21,868 bases of DNA from Halobacteriales archaeon QS_5_70_15 (lineage in GTDB: Archaea; Halobacteriota; Halobacteria; Halobacteriales; Haloarculaceae): positions 1 to 21,868 of the forward strand of contig PXRQ01000065.1 in NCBI GenBank assembly GCA_003022005.1. The letters run 5' to 3'. This document shows, one piece after another, positions 1 through 8,994 of this stretch (positions are counted from its first letter, which is position 1; each line of letters begins with the position of its first letter). A program made the translations under genes and the position numbers. A model generated the notes under the pieces. That model saw only the letters and a program-made list of their open reading frames with translations, did no database searches and had not been told where the DNA came from.

Positions 1-8
1 TGAAATGA
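1..8 (+). CDS. rps19: uS19 C-terminal end (partial)
   Basis: The first bases read as the last codons of a gene entering from the left: the last two bases of a probable CTG, then AAA, then stop TGA at 6-8, giving a C-terminus of Leu-Lys. Haloarchaeal uS19 normally ends in PLK and lies directly upstream of uL22, so position and ending both fit. Only two residues are visible, so the call rests mainly on conserved gene order. Confidence 0.45.
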
Positions 9-20
9 GGTGACTACCAG

Positions 21-512
21 ATGGGAATCAGCTACAGCGTGGACGCGGACCCGGAGCATACGGCGAAAGCGATGCTGCGGGAGCGCCACATGAGCCACAA
101 GCACAGCAAGGAAATCGCCCGCGAGATCAAGGGCAAGACCGTCGCGGCGGCCCGGGAGTACCTCGAAGCCGTCGTGGCGGGCGAACGGGCAGTGCCCTTC
201 CGATCCCACAACTCCGGGGTGGGCCACCGCGGGGACGTCGACGGCTGGGACGCCGGGCGCTACCCCGAGAAGGCCGCGGGGGCCTTCCTCGACCTGCTGG
301 AGAACGCAGCGGGCAACGCCGACTACCAGGGGATGGAGGGCGAATCCATGACGATCGTCCACGTCGCCGCCCACAAGGTCGGCGAAGTGCAAGGACGGCA
401 GCCCCGCGCGATGGGGCGGGCGAGCGCGTGGAACACCCCCGAGGTCGACGTCGAGCTGATCGTCGAGGAGACCGACGAGGCGGGCGACGGCGAGAGTGGG
501 GGTGGCAGCTGA
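21..512 (+). CDS. rpl22: 50S ribosomal protein uL22 (L22)
   Basis: Large-subunit protein that binds 23S rRNA and whose long beta-hairpin lines the polypeptide exit tunnel. It is 163 aa, about the usual archaeal length. The N-terminus ([20 protein letters not shown]), the central [16 protein letters not shown] helix and the C-terminal hairpin [14 protein letters not shown] near residues 124-137 are typical of the archaeal family. A ribosome binding site GAGGTGA lies at 7-13, seven bases before the ATG. A short acidic, Gly-rich tail follows the folded part. The stop TGA shares its last base with the start of uS3, so the two genes are translationally coupled. Confidence 0.97.
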   Translation: MGISYSVDADPEHTAKAMLRERHMSHKHSKEIAREIKGKTVAAAREYLEAVVAGERAVPFRSHNSGVGHRGDVDGWDAGRYPEKAAGAFLDLLENAAGNADYQGMEGESMTIVHVAAHKVGEVQGRQPRAMGRASAWNTPEVDVELIVEETDEAGDGESGGGS

Positions 513-1492
513 TGGCCTCCGAGCAGCGGTTCATCGAGGACGGGATGCGGCGCACCCGCATCGACGAGTTCTTCGAGGAGGAGCTGGGCCGGGCGGGCTA
601 CGGCGGCATGGAGCTCGCCAACACTCCGATGGGCACCCAGATCGTCCTGCAGGCGGAAAAGCCCGGCATGGTGATCGGCAAGGGCGGGAAGAACATCCGG
701 AAGGTCACGAGCGAGCTGGAGGAGCGGTTCGACCTCGACGACCCCCAGATCGACGTCCAGGAGGTCGACGAGCCGGACCTGAACGCCCAGATCGTCGCCG
801 ACCGGCTCGCGAACGCCCTCGAACGGGGCTGGTACTTCCGGAAGGCCGGGCACACGACCATCGACCGCATCATGGACGCCGGCGCGCTCGGCGCCGAGAT
901 CGTCCTCAGCGGGAAGGTCACCGGCGCCCGCTCTCGCGTCGAGAAGTTCAACCGTGGCTACATCAAGCACAACGGCGAGCCCGCGGAGGAGATCGTCGAC
1001 CGCGGCACCGGCGTCGCGGTGATGAAGCTCGGCACCATCGGGGTGCAGGTGCGGATCATCCCGCCGGACGCCGAACTGCCCGACGACTTCCAGGTGTACG
1101 AGGACGTCGACGTCGAGGAGTTCATCGAGGAGCCGGACGGCGACGTCGACGAACTGCTCGCCGACGCCGACGCGGCGATGGAGGGCGAGACCGGCGACGT
1201 CGACCCCGAGGCGGTCTCCGCGGCCGCCGAGGAGTTCGAGGAGGCGGACGTCGAGTTCGACGACGAGGAGGTCATCGAGGAGCCCGACATCGCCGAGGAG
1301 GACGCCGACACGGCCGACGGGGCCGACGGGAGCGACGACCTCGACGCCATCGACGAGGCCATCGAGTCCGAGGTGGACGAGGACGCCGACGCGGAGGCCG
1401 GCGACCTGATGGCCGAGATGGAGGACGCCGACGAGGGCGAGGACGTCAGCGACGCCGACGCCGACGTCGACGAGGAGGTGGACGAGGAATGA
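512..1492 (+). CDS. rps3: 30S ribosomal protein uS3 (S3) with long acidic tail
   Basis: Small-subunit protein at the mRNA entry site. It is 326 aa. An N-terminal KH type-2 domain carries the GKGG loop at residues 56-59, followed by the C-terminal uS3 domain ([20 protein letters not shown], residues about 138-157). From about residue 200 to the end the protein is almost all Asp, Glu and Ala, an acidic extension well known in haloarchaeal S3 but absent from bacterial S3. The ATG at 512 overlaps the uL22 stop. The frame stays open upstream to 428, but that part lies inside uL22 and does not resemble S3. The stop overlaps the uL29 start (ATGA). Confidence 0.97.
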   Translation: MASEQRFIEDGMRRTRIDEFFEEELGRAGYGGMELANTPMGTQIVLQAEKPGMVIGKGGKNIRKVTSELEERFDLDDPQIDVQEVDEPDLNAQIVADRLANALERGWYFRKAGHTTIDRIMDAGALGAEIVLSGKVTGARSRVEKFNRGYIKHNGEPAEEIVDRGTGVAVMKLGTIGVQVRIIPPDAELPDDFQVYEDVDVEEFIEEPDGDVDELLADADAAMEGETGDVDPEAVSAAAEEFEEADVEFDDEEVIEEPDIAEEDADTADGADGSDDLDAIDEAIESEVDEDADAEAGDLMAEMEDADEGEDVSDADADVDEEVDEE

Positions 1493-1707
1493 CCATCCTC
1501 CATCCCGAGGAGATCCGGGACATGACCCCCGCCGAGCGCGAGGCGGAGCTCGAGGACCTCGAGACGGAGCTGCTGAACGCCAAGGCCGTGCAGGCGGCCG
1601 GCGGCGCCCCGGAGAACCCGGGCCGCGTGAAGGAACTGAAGAAGACGATCGCGCGGATCAAGACGATCCAGCGCGAGGAAGGCGACCTCGAGGAGGTGGC
1701 CGGGTAA
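1489..1707 (+). CDS. rpl29: 50S ribosomal protein uL29 (L29)
   Basis: Small helical protein next to the exit-tunnel mouth, near the docking site for SRP and the Sec channel. It is 72 aa. The family pattern is clear: [25 protein letters not shown] forms the first helix and [19 protein letters not shown] the second (residues about 46-64). The ATG overlaps the uS3 stop by four bases (ATGA) and is preceded by GGAGGTGG at 1474-1481, seven bases upstream. RNase P component 1 starts one base after its stop. Confidence 0.96.
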   Translation: MTILHPEEIRDMTPAEREAELEDLETELLNAKAVQAAGGAPENPGRVKELKKTIARIKTIQREEGDLEEVAG

Positions 1708-1708
1708 G

Positions 1709-2008
1709 ATGCTCGCCCCGGAGACGCTCGTCCGACACGAGCTCGCGGGCCTGTCGGTCCGCGTCGTCGACGCCGCCCACGAGGGCTACGTCGGCATCGA
1801 GGGTCGGGTGGTCGACGAGACCGCCAACACCCTGCTGGTCGACGGTGACTCCGGGGCGATGCAGGTACAGAAGGCCGGGACGACGTTCGAGTTCGCGCTC
1901 GCGGGCGACGGCGAGGACGGCCCCTCGCACGTCGTCGTCGAGGGCGAGCGGTTCGTCGCGCGCCCGGCCCGACGTACCGAACTCACTGGTGATTCGAAAT
2001 GGCGCTAG
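1709..2008 (+). CDS. rnp1: Ribonuclease P protein component 1 (Rpp29/Pop4 family)
   Basis: Archaeal homologue of eukaryotic Pop4/Rpp29, a protein subunit of RNase P, the ribonucleoprotein that trims the 5' leader of precursor tRNAs. It is 99 aa. The Sm-like beta-barrel pattern is visible: [21 protein letters not shown], then ETANTLLVD, with a closing [13 protein letters not shown] segment. The location between uL29 and uS17 is the conserved archaeal position and supports the call. A GGAGGTGG site lies at 1692-1699, inside the end of uL29. The last ten bases overlap the start of uS17 in another frame, coupling the two genes. Confidence 0.93.
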   Translation: MLAPETLVRHELAGLSVRVVDAAHEGYVGIEGRVVDETANTLLVDGDSGAMQVQKAGTTFEFALAGDGEDGPSHVVVEGERFVARPARRTELTGDSKWR

Positions 2009-2355
2009 GACTGAACGTCACGGAGCCGGCGGAGGCCTGCGGCGACCCCGACTGTCCGTTCCACGGCACGCTCGGCGTGCGTGGACAGACGCTCGAGGGT
2101 CGCGTGGCCTCCACGGACATGGACAAGACCGTGGTCGTCGAGCGCGAGTACGACGTGAAGGTGCCCAAGTACGACCGGTACATGAAACGCCGGTCGCGCG
2201 TTCCGGCGCACCATCCGCCGTGCCTCTCGCTCGACGTCGGCGACACGGTACGCATCGCAGAGACACGACCGCTCTCGAAGACGAAGAGCCACGTCGTGAT
2301 CGAGAAGACCGAGGCGGGAGCGGAAGCGGAAGCGGAGACCGGAGGTGAGGCCTGA
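1999..2355 (+). CDS. rps17: 30S ribosomal protein uS17 (S17)
   Basis: Early-assembling small-subunit OB-fold protein. It is 118 aa. The archaeal N-terminal stretch contains [11 protein letters not shown] (residues about 13-23), and the OB-fold follows with [20 protein letters not shown] and [16 protein letters not shown] basic residues (here [18 protein letters not shown]). It ends in a Glu/Ala/Gly-rich tail. The ATG lies inside the end of rnp1 and follows GGTGAT at 1988-1993. Its final TGA shares a base with the uL14 ATG. Within the tail, GGAGGTGA at 2341-2348 serves as the uL14 ribosome binding site. Confidence 0.96.
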   Translation: MALGLNVTEPAEACGDPDCPFHGTLGVRGQTLEGRVASTDMDKTVVVEREYDVKVPKYDRYMKRRSRVPAHHPPCLSLDVGDTVRIAETRPLSKTKSHVVIEKTEAGAEAEAETGGEA

Positions 2356-2753
2356 TGGAGGCGCTGAACGCCGACGTCACCCCCGGCCTCGAAAAGGGGT
2401 CGCTGATCACGTGTGCCGACAACACCGGCGCGCGTCAGCTGAAAGTGATCAGCGTCTCGGGCTACTCCGGGACCCACAACCGCCACCCCAAGGCCGGGCT
2501 GGGCGACAAGGTGACCGTCTCGGTCACGAAGGGCACCCCGGAGATGCGCCGACAGGTCCTGCCTGCGGTGATCATCCGGCAGCGAAAGCCCATCCGTCGC
2601 CCGGACGGCACGCGGGTGAAGTTCGAGGACAACGCCGCGGTCGTCGTCGACGACAACGACGACCCGCGGGGGACCGAACTGAGGGGTCCCATCGCACGCG
2701 AGGTGGCCGAGCGGTTCGGCAGCATCGCCTCGACGGCGACGATGATAGTATGA
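2355..2753 (+). CDS. rpl14: 50S ribosomal protein uL14 (L14)
   Basis: Large-subunit beta-barrel protein at the subunit interface, contacting 16S rRNA helix 14. It is 132 aa, normal for Archaea. Diagnostic segments are [18 protein letters not shown] (residues about 16-33), [39 protein letters not shown] and [16 protein letters not shown] near the C-terminus. A perfect GGAGGTGA stands six bases before the ATG. The stop overlaps the uL24 start; uL24 has no clear ribosome binding site of its own and probably depends on ribosomes terminating here. Confidence 0.97.
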   Translation: MEALNADVTPGLEKGSLITCADNTGARQLKVISVSGYSGTHNRHPKAGLGDKVTVSVTKGTPEMRRQVLPAVIIRQRKPIRRPDGTRVKFEDNAAVVVDDNDDPRGTELRGPIAREVAERFGSIASTATMIV

Positions 2754-3115
2754 GCAAGCAGCCACGCAAACAGCGGACACGACAGCGGCGTGCGCCCCTG
2801 CACGAGAAGCAGAAGCAGGTGCGCGCGCACCTCTCGGACGACCTCCGGGAGGCGTACGGGACGCGCAGCGTCCGGGTCGCCGAGGGCGACACCGTCGAGG
2901 TCCAGCGCGGCGACTTCGCCGGGGAGACCGGCGAGGTCCTCGCGGTCGACCTCAAGGAGGCGGTCGTCCACGTCGACGACGTGACCCAGGAGAAGGCCGA
3001 CGGCGAGGAGGTGCCGCGCCCGCAGCAGGCGTCGAACCTGCTCGTCACGGACCTGGACCTCTCGGACGACCTGCGCGAGGAACGGCTCGAGTCCCGGGGA
3101 GGTGAGAGCGAGTGA
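2750..3115 (+). CDS. rpl24: 50S ribosomal protein uL24 (L24)
   Basis: Assembly-initiating large-subunit protein near the exit tunnel. It is 121 aa. A basic N-terminus ([20 protein letters not shown]) binds rRNA, followed by a KOW motif at about residues 45-75 ([22 protein letters not shown]). The start is the ATG overlapping the uL14 stop (ATGA). The frame is open further upstream to 2345, but that stretch lies antiphase inside uL14 and lacks family features. Its C-terminal coding sequence contains GGAGGTGA at 3098-3105, which drives the GTG start of eS4. Confidence 0.96.
   Translation: MSKQPRKQRTRQRRAPLHEKQKQVRAHLSDDLREAYGTRSVRVAEGDTVEVQRGDFAGETGEVLAVDLKEAVVHVDDVTQEKADGEEVPRPQQASNLLVTDLDLSDDLREERLESRGGESE
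3098..3105 (+). promoter_or_regulatory. Ribosome binding site deciding the GTG start of eS4
   Basis: GGAGGTGA is fully complementary to the CACCTCC-type 3' end of archaeal 16S rRNA. It lies six bases before the GTG at 3112, and no in-frame ATG is nearby, so it fixes the eS4 start. Confidence 0.8.
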
Positions 3116-3894
3116 CCCGGCACCAGAAGCGGCTCTCGGTGCCGAAGTCCTGGCCCGTCGAGCGCAAGACCGAGACCTTCACCGTGAAGGCCGACGCGGG
3201 CCCCCACGGCGAGGCCGGCGTCCCCCTGCTCGTCCTGCTTCGGGACGTGCTCGGGTACGTCGACTCGCGGAAGGAGGCCCGCTACGCGCTCGGTCAGGGC
3301 TCCGTGCTCGTGAACGGGACACCCGTCAGCGACGAGGGGCGCCCCATCGGGATGTTCGACATCCTGGCGTTCACCGAGCGCGAGGAGTTCTACCGGGTGT
3401 TCCCCGACGAGGGCGGTCGGCTGGCGCTGACCCCAATCGAGGCCGATGCGGCCGGCTCGAAGCTCGGGAAGGTCGTCGGCAAGCGACAGGTCCCGGGTGG
3501 CGCCTTCCAGCTGACGATGCACGACGGCGGGACCATCCGGGTCGAGGAGGGCGACTACAGCCCGAACGACTCGCTGGTGATCGACAACGAGACCGGCGAG
3601 GTCGTCGTGCACTTCCCCTACGAGGAGGGGGCGCTGGTGACCGCGGTCGACGGCGCACACGCCGGCGAGATCGGCGTCCTGGAGGAGATCCAGGTCACGC
3701 CGGGCTCCTCGCCGAACAACGTCCGGGTCGAAGGGGACGACGGCCGGTTCGAGACCGTCGAGGGGTACGTGGTCGTCATCGACGAGAACTTCGTCGAGGA
3801 CGAGCCCGTCCCCGGCGAGGGAACCGAGACCGAGGCCGACGCCGACGCCGACGCCGATGGTGACGCCGACGCCGAGGAGGTGACCGAGGAATGA
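3112..3894 (+). CDS. rps4e: 30S ribosomal protein eS4 (S4e)
   Basis: Archaeal/eukaryotic small-subunit protein with no bacterial counterpart. It is 260 aa. The start is GTG, giving an N-terminus [18 protein letters not shown] that matches the family. Domains in order are an S4-like RNA-binding region ([25 protein letters not shown], about 45-70), the central S4e domain ([21 protein letters not shown]) and a KOW-like segment ([18 protein letters not shown], about 175-192). The last 25 residues are an acidic tail encoded by repeated GACGCC units (about 3836-3875), probably prone to length change. GGAGGTGA for uL5 is embedded in this tail at 3876-3883. Confidence 0.96.
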   Translation: MTRHQKRLSVPKSWPVERKTETFTVKADAGPHGEAGVPLLVLLRDVLGYVDSRKEARYALGQGSVLVNGTPVSDEGRPIGMFDILAFTEREEFYRVFPDEGGRLALTPIEADAAGSKLGKVVGKRQVPGGAFQLTMHDGGTIRVEEGDYSPNDSLVIDNETGEVVVHFPYEEGALVTAVDGAHAGEIGVLEEIQVTPGSSPNNVRVEGDDGRFETVEGYVVVIDENFVEDEPVPGEGTETEADADADADGDADAEEVTEE

Positions 3895-4421
3895 GTTCGG
3901 AGAGCGAATCCGAGGCCGAGTTCCACGAGATGCGCGCGCCGCGCGTCGAGAAGGTCGTCGTCCACATGGCGGTCGGCGAGGGCGGTCGCGAGCTGGCGAA
4001 CGCCGAGGAGATCCTCGCGGAGATCGCCGATCAGGAGCCCGTTCGGACGGTCGCGAAGAACACGATCGGCGAGTTCGGCGTCCGCGAGGGCGACCCGATC
4101 GGCGCGAAGGTCACCCTGCGGGGCGACCTCGCCGAGGCGTTCCTCGAGACGGCGCTCTCGTTCGTGGAGATCGACCGGTCGCAGTTCGACGAGAACGGGA
4201 ACTTCTCGTTCGGCGTCGAGGAACACACGGACTTCCCGAGCCAGGAGTACAACCCGAACGTCGGCATCTACGGGCTTGACGTGACGGTGAACCTGGTCCG
4301 GCCGGGCTACCGGGTGCGCAAGCGGGACAAGGTGTCCCGCGCCATCCCGCCGGGCCACCGGCTGACCGTCGAGGACGCCGTCGCCTACCTCGAGTCGAAC
4401 TACGACGTGGAGGTGCAGTGA
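3891..4421 (+). CDS. rpl5: 50S ribosomal protein uL5 (L5)
   Basis: Large-subunit protein that binds 5S rRNA in the central protuberance and contacts P-site tRNA. It is 176 aa, normal for Archaea. Recognisable segments are [19 protein letters not shown] (about 11-29), [29 protein letters not shown] (about 50-78) and the C-terminal [22 protein letters not shown]. The ATG overlaps the eS4 stop by four bases and follows GGAGGTGA by seven bases. Its end carries GGAGGTG at 4409-4415 for uS14. Confidence 0.97.
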   Translation: MSSESESEAEFHEMRAPRVEKVVVHMAVGEGGRELANAEEILAEIADQEPVRTVAKNTIGEFGVREGDPIGAKVTLRGDLAEAFLETALSFVEIDRSQFDENGNFSFGVEEHTDFPSQEYNPNVGIYGLDVTVNLVRPGYRVRKRDKVSRAIPPGHRLTVEDAVAYLESNYDVEVQ

Positions 4422-4603
4422 TGAGCGAATCGGAGACCGAGGAGATCGAGACCGGGGAGCAGGCCGAAAAGCGAACCGGCAACATCCACGAGTGCCAGCG
4501 CTGCGGGCGCGAGCAGGGACTGGTCGGCAAGTACGACATCTGGCTCTGCCGGCAGTGCTTCCGCGAGACCGCCCGGAGCATGGGGTTCAAGAAGTACAGC
4601 TGA
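4421..4603 (+). CDS. rps14: 30S ribosomal protein uS14 (S14), zinc-binding type
   Basis: Small-subunit head protein. It is 60 aa. A zinc knuckle is visible as CQRC at residues 25-28 and CRQC at about 43-46, followed by the conserved end [14 protein letters not shown]. The first ~20 residues are acidic. The junction reads GTGATG, so translation could start at GTG 4418 or ATG 4421. The ATG is chosen because it is five bases from GGAGGTG at 4409-4415, whereas the GTG is only two bases away, and because it overlaps the uL5 stop by one base. Confidence 0.96.
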   Translation: MSESETEEIETGEQAEKRTGNIHECQRCGREQGLVGKYDIWLCRQCFRETARSMGFKKYS

Positions 4604-4604
4604 C

Positions 4605-4997
4605 ATGGTTGACAACGATCCACTGGCCAGCGCGCTGTCGGGCATCGACAACGCCGAACGCGTCGGCCACCTGACACAGCGGGTACAGCCCGCCTCGAAC
4701 GAGATCGGCAGCGTGCTCGAGGTCTTCTACGACCGCGGGTACATCGACGGCTTCCAGCGCGTCGACGACGGCAAGGCCGGCCGGTTCGAGGTCGAACTGA
4801 AAGGCGCCATCAACCGGTGTGGCGCGGTCAAGCCCCGCTACTCGGCGGGCGCCGAGGACTTCGAGAAGTGGGAGAAGCGGTTCCTCCCCGCCCGGGACTA
4901 CGGGACCCTCGTCGTCACGACCAGTAGCGGCATCATGAGCCACTACGAGGCCCGCGACCGCGGCATCGGCGGACAGGTGCTCGCGTACGTATACTGA
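4605..4997 (+). CDS. rps8: 30S ribosomal protein uS8 (S8)
   Basis: Small-subunit protein that binds helix 21 of 16S rRNA and, in many operons of this type, represses its own mRNA. It is 130 aa, the standard archaeal length. Matching segments are [18 protein letters not shown] at the N-terminus, [17 protein letters not shown] (about 36-52) and the C-terminal signature [20 protein letters not shown]. It starts one base after the uS14 stop and has no obvious ribosome binding site, so reinitiation is likely. I did not find a clear S8-binding helix mimic in the mRNA by eye. Confidence 0.97.
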   Translation: MVDNDPLASALSGIDNAERVGHLTQRVQPASNEIGSVLEVFYDRGYIDGFQRVDDGKAGRFEVELKGAINRCGAVKPRYSAGAEDFEKWEKRFLPARDYGTLVVTTSSGIMSHYEARDRGIGGQVLAYVY

Positions 4998-4998
4998 T

Positions 4999-5535
4999 AT
5001 GAACGAGACACGAATCACCATCCCCGAGGACGTCACCGCCGAGATGGACCACCTCGACCTCACGGTCGAGGGGCCCAACGGCTCGGTGACGCGACGGCTC
5101 TGGTACCCCGACATCACGGTGTCGGTCGAGGACGACGAGATCGTCGTCTCGGCCGAGGACGACGACGCGAAGACCCTCTCGACGGTCGGCACCTTCGAGA
5201 GCCACCTCAGGAACATGTTCCACGGCGTCACCGAGGGCTGGGAGTACCACATGGAGGTGTTCTACTCCCACTTCCCGATGCAGGTCGAGGTCGAGGGGAG
5301 CGAGGTCGTCATCTCGAACTTCCTGGGCGAGCGGCACCCCCGACGCGCGGAGATCCGCGGCGACACGGAGGTCCGGATCGACGGCGAGGAGATCACGCTC
5401 AGCGGGCCCAGCATCGAGGACGTCGGCCAGACGGCCGCGGACATCGAGCAGCTGACCCGCGTGAACGACAAGGACACCCGCGTCTTCCAGGACGGGGTCT
5501 ACATCACGGGGAAACCCCGACGAGGTGAGGCCTGA
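4999..5535 (+). CDS. rpl6: 50S ribosomal protein uL6 (L6)
   Basis: Large-subunit protein made of two related alpha/beta repeats, located near the factor-binding site. It is 178 aa, standard for Archaea. Repeat one contains [27 protein letters not shown] and repeat two [24 protein letters not shown] (about 92-115), followed by [21 protein letters not shown] and the C-terminus [14 protein letters not shown]. It starts one base after the uS8 stop without a clear ribosome binding site. The sequence GAGGTGA at its end (5522-5528) serves eL32, whose ATG shares a base with this stop. Confidence 0.97.
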   Translation: MNETRITIPEDVTAEMDHLDLTVEGPNGSVTRRLWYPDITVSVEDDEIVVSAEDDDAKTLSTVGTFESHLRNMFHGVTEGWEYHMEVFYSHFPMQVEVEGSEVVISNFLGERHPRRAEIRGDTEVRIDGEEITLSGPSIEDVGQTAADIEQLTRVNDKDTRVFQDGVYITGKPRRGEA

Positions 5536-6380
5536 TGGCAGACGAGGAGACGCCCGACGAGGCCGAGGTTGGCGCCGCGGACGAGGGCGCGGAGGCGACC
5601 GAGCAGGCCGAGGCCGAGGCCGAGGTCGACGAGCAGGTCGAGGTCGAGGAGGAAGCCGCCGAGGAGGAAGCCGCCGAGGAGGACGAGTACGAGGACCTGA
5701 CGGACATCAGTGGCGTGGGGCCGGCGAAGGCCGACGCGCTGCGCGATGCCGGCTACGACACGGTCGACGACGTCCGCGGGGCCTCCCAGTCCGACCTCGC
5801 GGAGGTCTCCGGCATCGGGAACGCGCTCGCGGCCCGCATCAAGGCCGACGTGGGCGGGCTCGATCTCCGCGAGGAGGAGGAGACCGAGGCCGAGATCGAG
5901 GCCGAGGAGCCGGAAGCGCCCGAGGAGGGGGAGACGAGGACGGAGCTCCGGCCCCGCGGCCACGCCGAGAAGACCCCGGACCTGAGCGCCGAGGAGGCGC
6001 GCCTGCTCGCCCGGCGGCGGGCGGAGGGCAAGCCGGGGTTCAAGCGACAGGACTACCACAAGAAAAAGCGGACGCCCGAGTCCTGGCGCCGGCCGCGCGG
6101 CAACCTCTCGAAGCAGCGCCGCGGCGTCAAGGGCAAGGGCCAGAAGGTCGAGGCCGGCTACCGCACGCCGACCGAGATCCGCGGTCGTCACCCCTCGGGG
6201 TTCGAGGAGGTCCGCGTGCACAACGTGGCCGACCTCGACGGCGTCGACGGCGACCGCGAGGCGGCGCGCATCGCCTCGACGGTCGGCGCCCGCAAGCGCG
6301 AGCGCATCGAGGACGAGGCCGAAGAGCGCGGCATCCGCGTGCTCAACCCGACCTACGTCGAGGTGGAGGTAGAGGAATGA
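5535..6380 (+). CDS. rpl32e: 50S ribosomal protein eL32 with acidic and helix-hairpin-helix N-terminal extension
   Basis: Archaeal/eukaryotic large-subunit protein. It is 281 aa, about twice the eukaryotic length. The eL32 core is the C-terminal part (about 160-275): [23 protein letters not shown], then [23 protein letters not shown]. The N-terminus has an almost purely acidic stretch (1-52) and then a helix-hairpin-helix pair (about 55-110) with the two hairpins [16 protein letters not shown] and [11 protein letters not shown], a fold that usually binds DNA or RNA. Haloarchaeal L32e proteins are known to carry such an extension, so this is a lineage trait. It starts at the ATG overlapping the uL6 stop with GAGGTGA six bases upstream. 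Confidence 0.95.
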   Translation: MADEETPDEAEVGAADEGAEATEQAEAEAEVDEQVEVEEEAAEEEAAEEDEYEDLTDISGVGPAKADALRDAGYDTVDDVRGASQSDLAEVSGIGNALAARIKADVGGLDLREEEETEAEIEAEEPEAPEEGETRTELRPRGHAEKTPDLSAEEARLLARRRAEGKPGFKRQDYHKKKRTPESWRRPRGNLSKQRRGVKGKGQKVEAGYRTPTEIRGRHPSGFEEVRVHNVADLDGVDGDREAARIASTVGARKRERIEDEAEERGIRVLNPTYVEVEVEE

Positions 6381-6835
6381 CCGATCTGAGCGCACAGCGA
6401 CGACTGGCCGCGGACGTGCTCGACGTGGGCGCGTCCCGGATCAGGTTCGACCAGGACGCACAGGCCGAGATCGCCGACGCGATCACGAGAGACGAGGTCC
6501 GCGAGCTGATCGAGGCCGGCTCGATCACCGCGACGGAGCCGAAGGGCAACTCCCGCGGCCGCGCCCGCGAGCGGGCGGAAAAGCGGGCGTACGGCCACCG
6601 CAAGGGGGCCGGCTCGCGGCAGGGCAAGAAGGGCGGCCGCCAGGACCCGAAGGAGGACTGGCAGAGCCGCATCCGCGCCCAGCGGCGCACCCTGCGGGAG
6701 TACCGCGACTCCGGCCGGCTCGACCGGTCGGCCTACCGGCAGCTCTACAACCAGGCTTCCGGGGGCGAGTTCGACAGCGTCCGGGACCTGGAGCGGTACA
6801 TCCGGAACAACTACGACATCGGAGGTGACGAGTGA
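6377..6835 (+). CDS. rpl19e: 50S ribosomal protein eL19 (L19e)
   Basis: Archaeal/eukaryotic large-subunit protein with a long extended helix that reaches toward the small subunit. It is 152 aa, as expected. Family features are [37 protein letters not shown], the very basic [30 protein letters not shown] (about 56-85) and the helical [22 protein letters not shown]. The ATG overlaps the eL32 stop (ATGA) and follows GGAGGT at 6365-6370. An open frame extends upstream, but only as an antiphase reading of eL32. Confidence 0.96.
   Translation: MTDLSAQRRLAADVLDVGASRIRFDQDAQAEIADAITRDEVRELIEAGSITATEPKGNSRGRARERAEKRAYGHRKGAGSRQGKKGGRQDPKEDWQSRIRAQRRTLREYRDSGRLDRSAYRQLYNQASGGEFDSVRDLERYIRNNYDIGGDE
6821..6828 (+). 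promoter_or_regulatory. Ribosome binding site deciding the start of uL18
   Basis: GGAGGTGA lies six bases before the ATG at 6835 and only three before the GTG at 6832, which favours the ATG at this GTGATG junction. Confidence 0.7.
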
Positions 6836-7386
6836 TGGCAACAGGACCACGGTACAAGGTGCCGATGCGGCGTCGCCGCGAGGCCCGAACGAACTACCAC
6901 CAGAGGTTGCGCCTACTGAAATCCGGCAAGCCACGGCTGGTCGCTCGCAAGAGCAACCGGCACGTCAGGGCGCAGCTGATGCTCACGGGCCCGCAGGGCG
7001 ACGAGACGATAGCGAGCGCGACGTCCGAGGACCTCGCCGAGTACGGCTGGGAGGCCCCCACGGGGAACCTCCCGGCGGCGTACCTGACGGGGCTGCTCGC
7101 CGGCAAGCGGGCCGTCGAGGCCGGCCTCGAGGCGGCGGTGCTGGACATCGGGCTGAACACCGCGACGCCCGGCAACAAGGTGTTCGCGGTCCAGGAGGGG
7201 GTCATCGACGCGGGGCTCGAAGTGCCCCACAACGACGACGTGTTCGCCGACTGGGGACGGACCCGCGGCGAGCACATCGCCGAGTACGCCGAGGCACAGG
7301 ACGGCCTGTACGCCGGCGACTTCGACGCGACGACCCTTCCGGAACACTTCGATTCGGTACGCGAACGACTGATGGAGGAACTCTAA
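6835..7386 (+). CDS. rpl18: 50S ribosomal protein uL18 (L18)
   Basis: Large-subunit protein that binds 5S rRNA together with uL5. It is 183 aa, the size of other haloarchaeal L18 proteins and longer than the bacterial form. Family segments are [39 protein letters not shown] (about 33-49), [20 protein letters not shown] and [29 protein letters not shown]. The ATG shares a base with the eL19 stop; GTG three bases earlier is a possible but less likely start. Confidence 0.97.
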   Translation: MATGPRYKVPMRRRREARTNYHQRLRLLKSGKPRLVARKSNRHVRAQLMLTGPQGDETIASATSEDLAEYGWEAPTGNLPAAYLTGLLAGKRAVEAGLEAAVLDIGLNTATPGNKVFAVQEGVIDAGLEVPHNDDVFADWGRTRGEHIAEYAEAQDGLYAGDFDATTLPEHFDSVRERLMEEL

Positions 7387-7387
7387 C

Positions 7388-8029
7388 ATGTCCCACGGCT
7401 GGGAACCGAAGACGCGCCTCGGTCGCAAGGTGGCCGAGGGGGAGATATCGAGCATGGAACAGGCCCTCGAGTCCGGGCTCCCGCTGAAGGAGCCCGAGAT
7501 CGTCGACCAGCTCCTCCCGGGGCTGGACGACGAGGTGCTGGACATCAACATGGTCCAGCGGATGACCGACTCCGGCCGCCGGGTGAAGTTCCGGTGTGTC
7601 GTCGCGGTCGGCAACCGCGACGGCTTCGTCGGCTACGCCGAGGGCCGGGACGACCAGGTCGGCGGCGCCATCCAGAAGGCCATCGAGGTCGCGAAGCTCA
7701 ACATCATCAAGGTCGAGCGCGGCTCGGGCTCCTGGGAGGACCGCTCGGACCAGCCCCACTCGCTGGCCCGCAGGACGACGGGCAAGGCCGGTTCGGTGAC
7801 CGTCGAACTCATCCCCGCCCCGCTCGGGCTGGGGCTCGCGGCGAGCGAGACGGTCCGGAACGTCCTCGAGCTCGCGGGCATCGAGAACGCGTGGACGAAG
7901 TCGCACGGTAACACCCGGACGACGCTCAACCTCGCGAAGGCGACGTACATCGCCCTCGAGAACGCCTCGCAGGCCCGCGGGCCGCGCTCGCTCCGTTCGG
8001 CGGCGGCCGCCGAGGAGGTGCCCGAGTGA
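7388..8029 (+). CDS. rps5: 30S ribosomal protein uS5 (S5)
   Basis: Small-subunit protein at the mRNA channel, important for decoding accuracy. It is 213 aa, normal for Archaea. The double-stranded-RNA-binding half includes [27 protein letters not shown] (about 57-83) and the second half [23 protein letters not shown] (about 143-165), followed by [26 protein letters not shown] site at 7374-7378 lies in the end of uL18, nine bases before the ATG. The stop overlaps uL30. Confidence 0.97.
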   Translation: MSHGWEPKTRLGRKVAEGEISSMEQALESGLPLKEPEIVDQLLPGLDDEVLDINMVQRMTDSGRRVKFRCVVAVGNRDGFVGYAEGRDDQVGGAIQKAIEVAKLNIIKVERGSGSWEDRSDQPHSLARRTTGKAGSVTVELIPAPLGLGLAASETVRNVLELAGIENAWTKSHGNTRTTLNLAKATYIALENASQARGPRSLRSAAAAEEVPE

Positions 8030-8493
8030 TGCAGGCGCTCGTGCAGCTCCGCGGCGAGGTCAACCAGTCCGGGGGCGTGCGCGACACGCTCGGGATGCTC
8101 AACCTCCACAGAGTGAACCACTGCACGCTCGTCCCGGAGACGGAGACCTACCGCGGGATGATCACGAAGGTCAACGACTGGGTGGCCCACGGCGAGCCCT
8201 CCGTCGAGACGGTCGAGCTGCTCCTCTCGCGCCGCGCCGAGCCCGCCGGGGGCGACGCCGACGTCGACGAGGACTGGCTGGCCGAGCACACCGACTACGA
8301 CTCGTTCCGCGCGCTCGCGGAGGCGCTCGTCGCCGAGGAGACCACCCTGCGCGAGCAGGGGCTCTCCCCGACGCTCCGGCTCCACCCGCCGCGGGGCGGC
8401 CACGACGGGCTCAAGAAGACGGTCAAGGAGGGCGGCCAGCTCGGCAAGCACCCACAGGGCGAGATCGACGACCTGCTGGAGGCGATGCGATGA
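8029..8493 (+). CDS. rpl30: 50S ribosomal protein uL30 (L30), archaeal long form
   Basis: Large-subunit protein. It is 154 aa, the archaeal/eukaryotic L7-type length, versus about 60 aa in bacteria. Diagnostic segments are [35 protein letters not shown] at the N-terminus, YRGMITKVNDWVAHGEP (about 43-59) and PTLRLHPPRGGHDGLKKTVKEGGQLG near the end. The junction with uS5 is GTGATG. ATG 8029 is preferred because it gives the family N-terminus; GTG 8026 would add a single residue. GGAGGTG lies at 8014-8020. Confidence 0.96.
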   Translation: MQALVQLRGEVNQSGGVRDTLGMLNLHRVNHCTLVPETETYRGMITKVNDWVAHGEPSVETVELLLSRRAEPAGGDADVDEDWLAEHTDYDSFRALAEALVAEETTLREQGLSPTLRLHPPRGGHDGLKKTVKEGGQLGKHPQGEIDDLLEAMR

Positions 8494-8993
8494 CGTCGAA
8501 GAAGCGACGCCAGCGCGGCTCGCGCACGCACGGCGGCGGCTCGCACAAGAAGCGCCGCGGCGCCGGCCACCGTGGCGGGCGCGGCCGCGCCGGCCGGGAC
8601 AAACACGAGAAGGCGCTCTACCCGCCGCGCGGCAAGCACGGGTTCAAGCGCCCCCAGAAGACCGACGAGACGGTTCTGACGGTCAACGTCCGCGAACTCG
8701 ACGAGGACGCGGTCGTCCTCGCCGCGGACGGTATCGCCGAGGAGACCGACGACGGCTACCGGGTCGACGCCCGCGACGTCGTCGAGGACGGCCACGAGGC
8801 CGACGCGGTGAAGGTGCTCGGCGCCGGGCGCGTCCACAACACGCTCGACGTGGTCGCCGACGAGTTCTCGGCGACGGCCCGCGAGTTGATCGAGGACGCC
8901 GGCGGGTCGGCGACCCTCTCCGAGCGCGGCGAGGAACGCGCTGAGCGAAACGCCGAAGCAGATACAACCGAGGAGCCGGAAGAGGACACGTAG
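8490..8993 (+). CDS. rpl15: 50S ribosomal protein uL15 (L15)
   Basis: Late-assembling large-subunit protein with a long basic N-terminal extension that threads through 23S rRNA. It is 167 aa. The N-terminus is the Gly/Arg/Lys/His-rich TSKKRRQRGSRTHGGGSHKK and continues to about residue 50 (RGAGHRGGRGRAGRDKHEK; PPRGKHGFKRP). The globular half contains ADAVKVLGAGRVHNTLDVVADEFSATA, and the last ~25 residues are acidic. GGAGGCGA at 8478-8485 precedes the ATG, which overlaps the uL30 stop. SecY follows after one base. Confidence 0.96.
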   Translation: MTSKKRRQRGSRTHGGGSHKKRRGAGHRGGRGRAGRDKHEKALYPPRGKHGFKRPQKTDETVLTVNVRELDEDAVVLAADGIAEETDDGYRVDARDVVEDGHEADAVKVLGAGRVHNTLDVVADEFSATARELIEDAGGSATLSERGEERAERNAEADTTEEPEEDT

Positions 8994-8994
8994 C

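Noticed and set aside
3836..3875. GACGCC repeats read as a possible repeat element
   Set aside because: They simply encode the Ala-Asp acidic tail of eS4, a common haloarchaeal feature.
5535..5860. Possible gene fusion at the eL32 N-terminus (helix-hairpin-helix domain)
   Set aside because: Haloarchaeal eL32 proteins are known to have this extension, so it is not new here.
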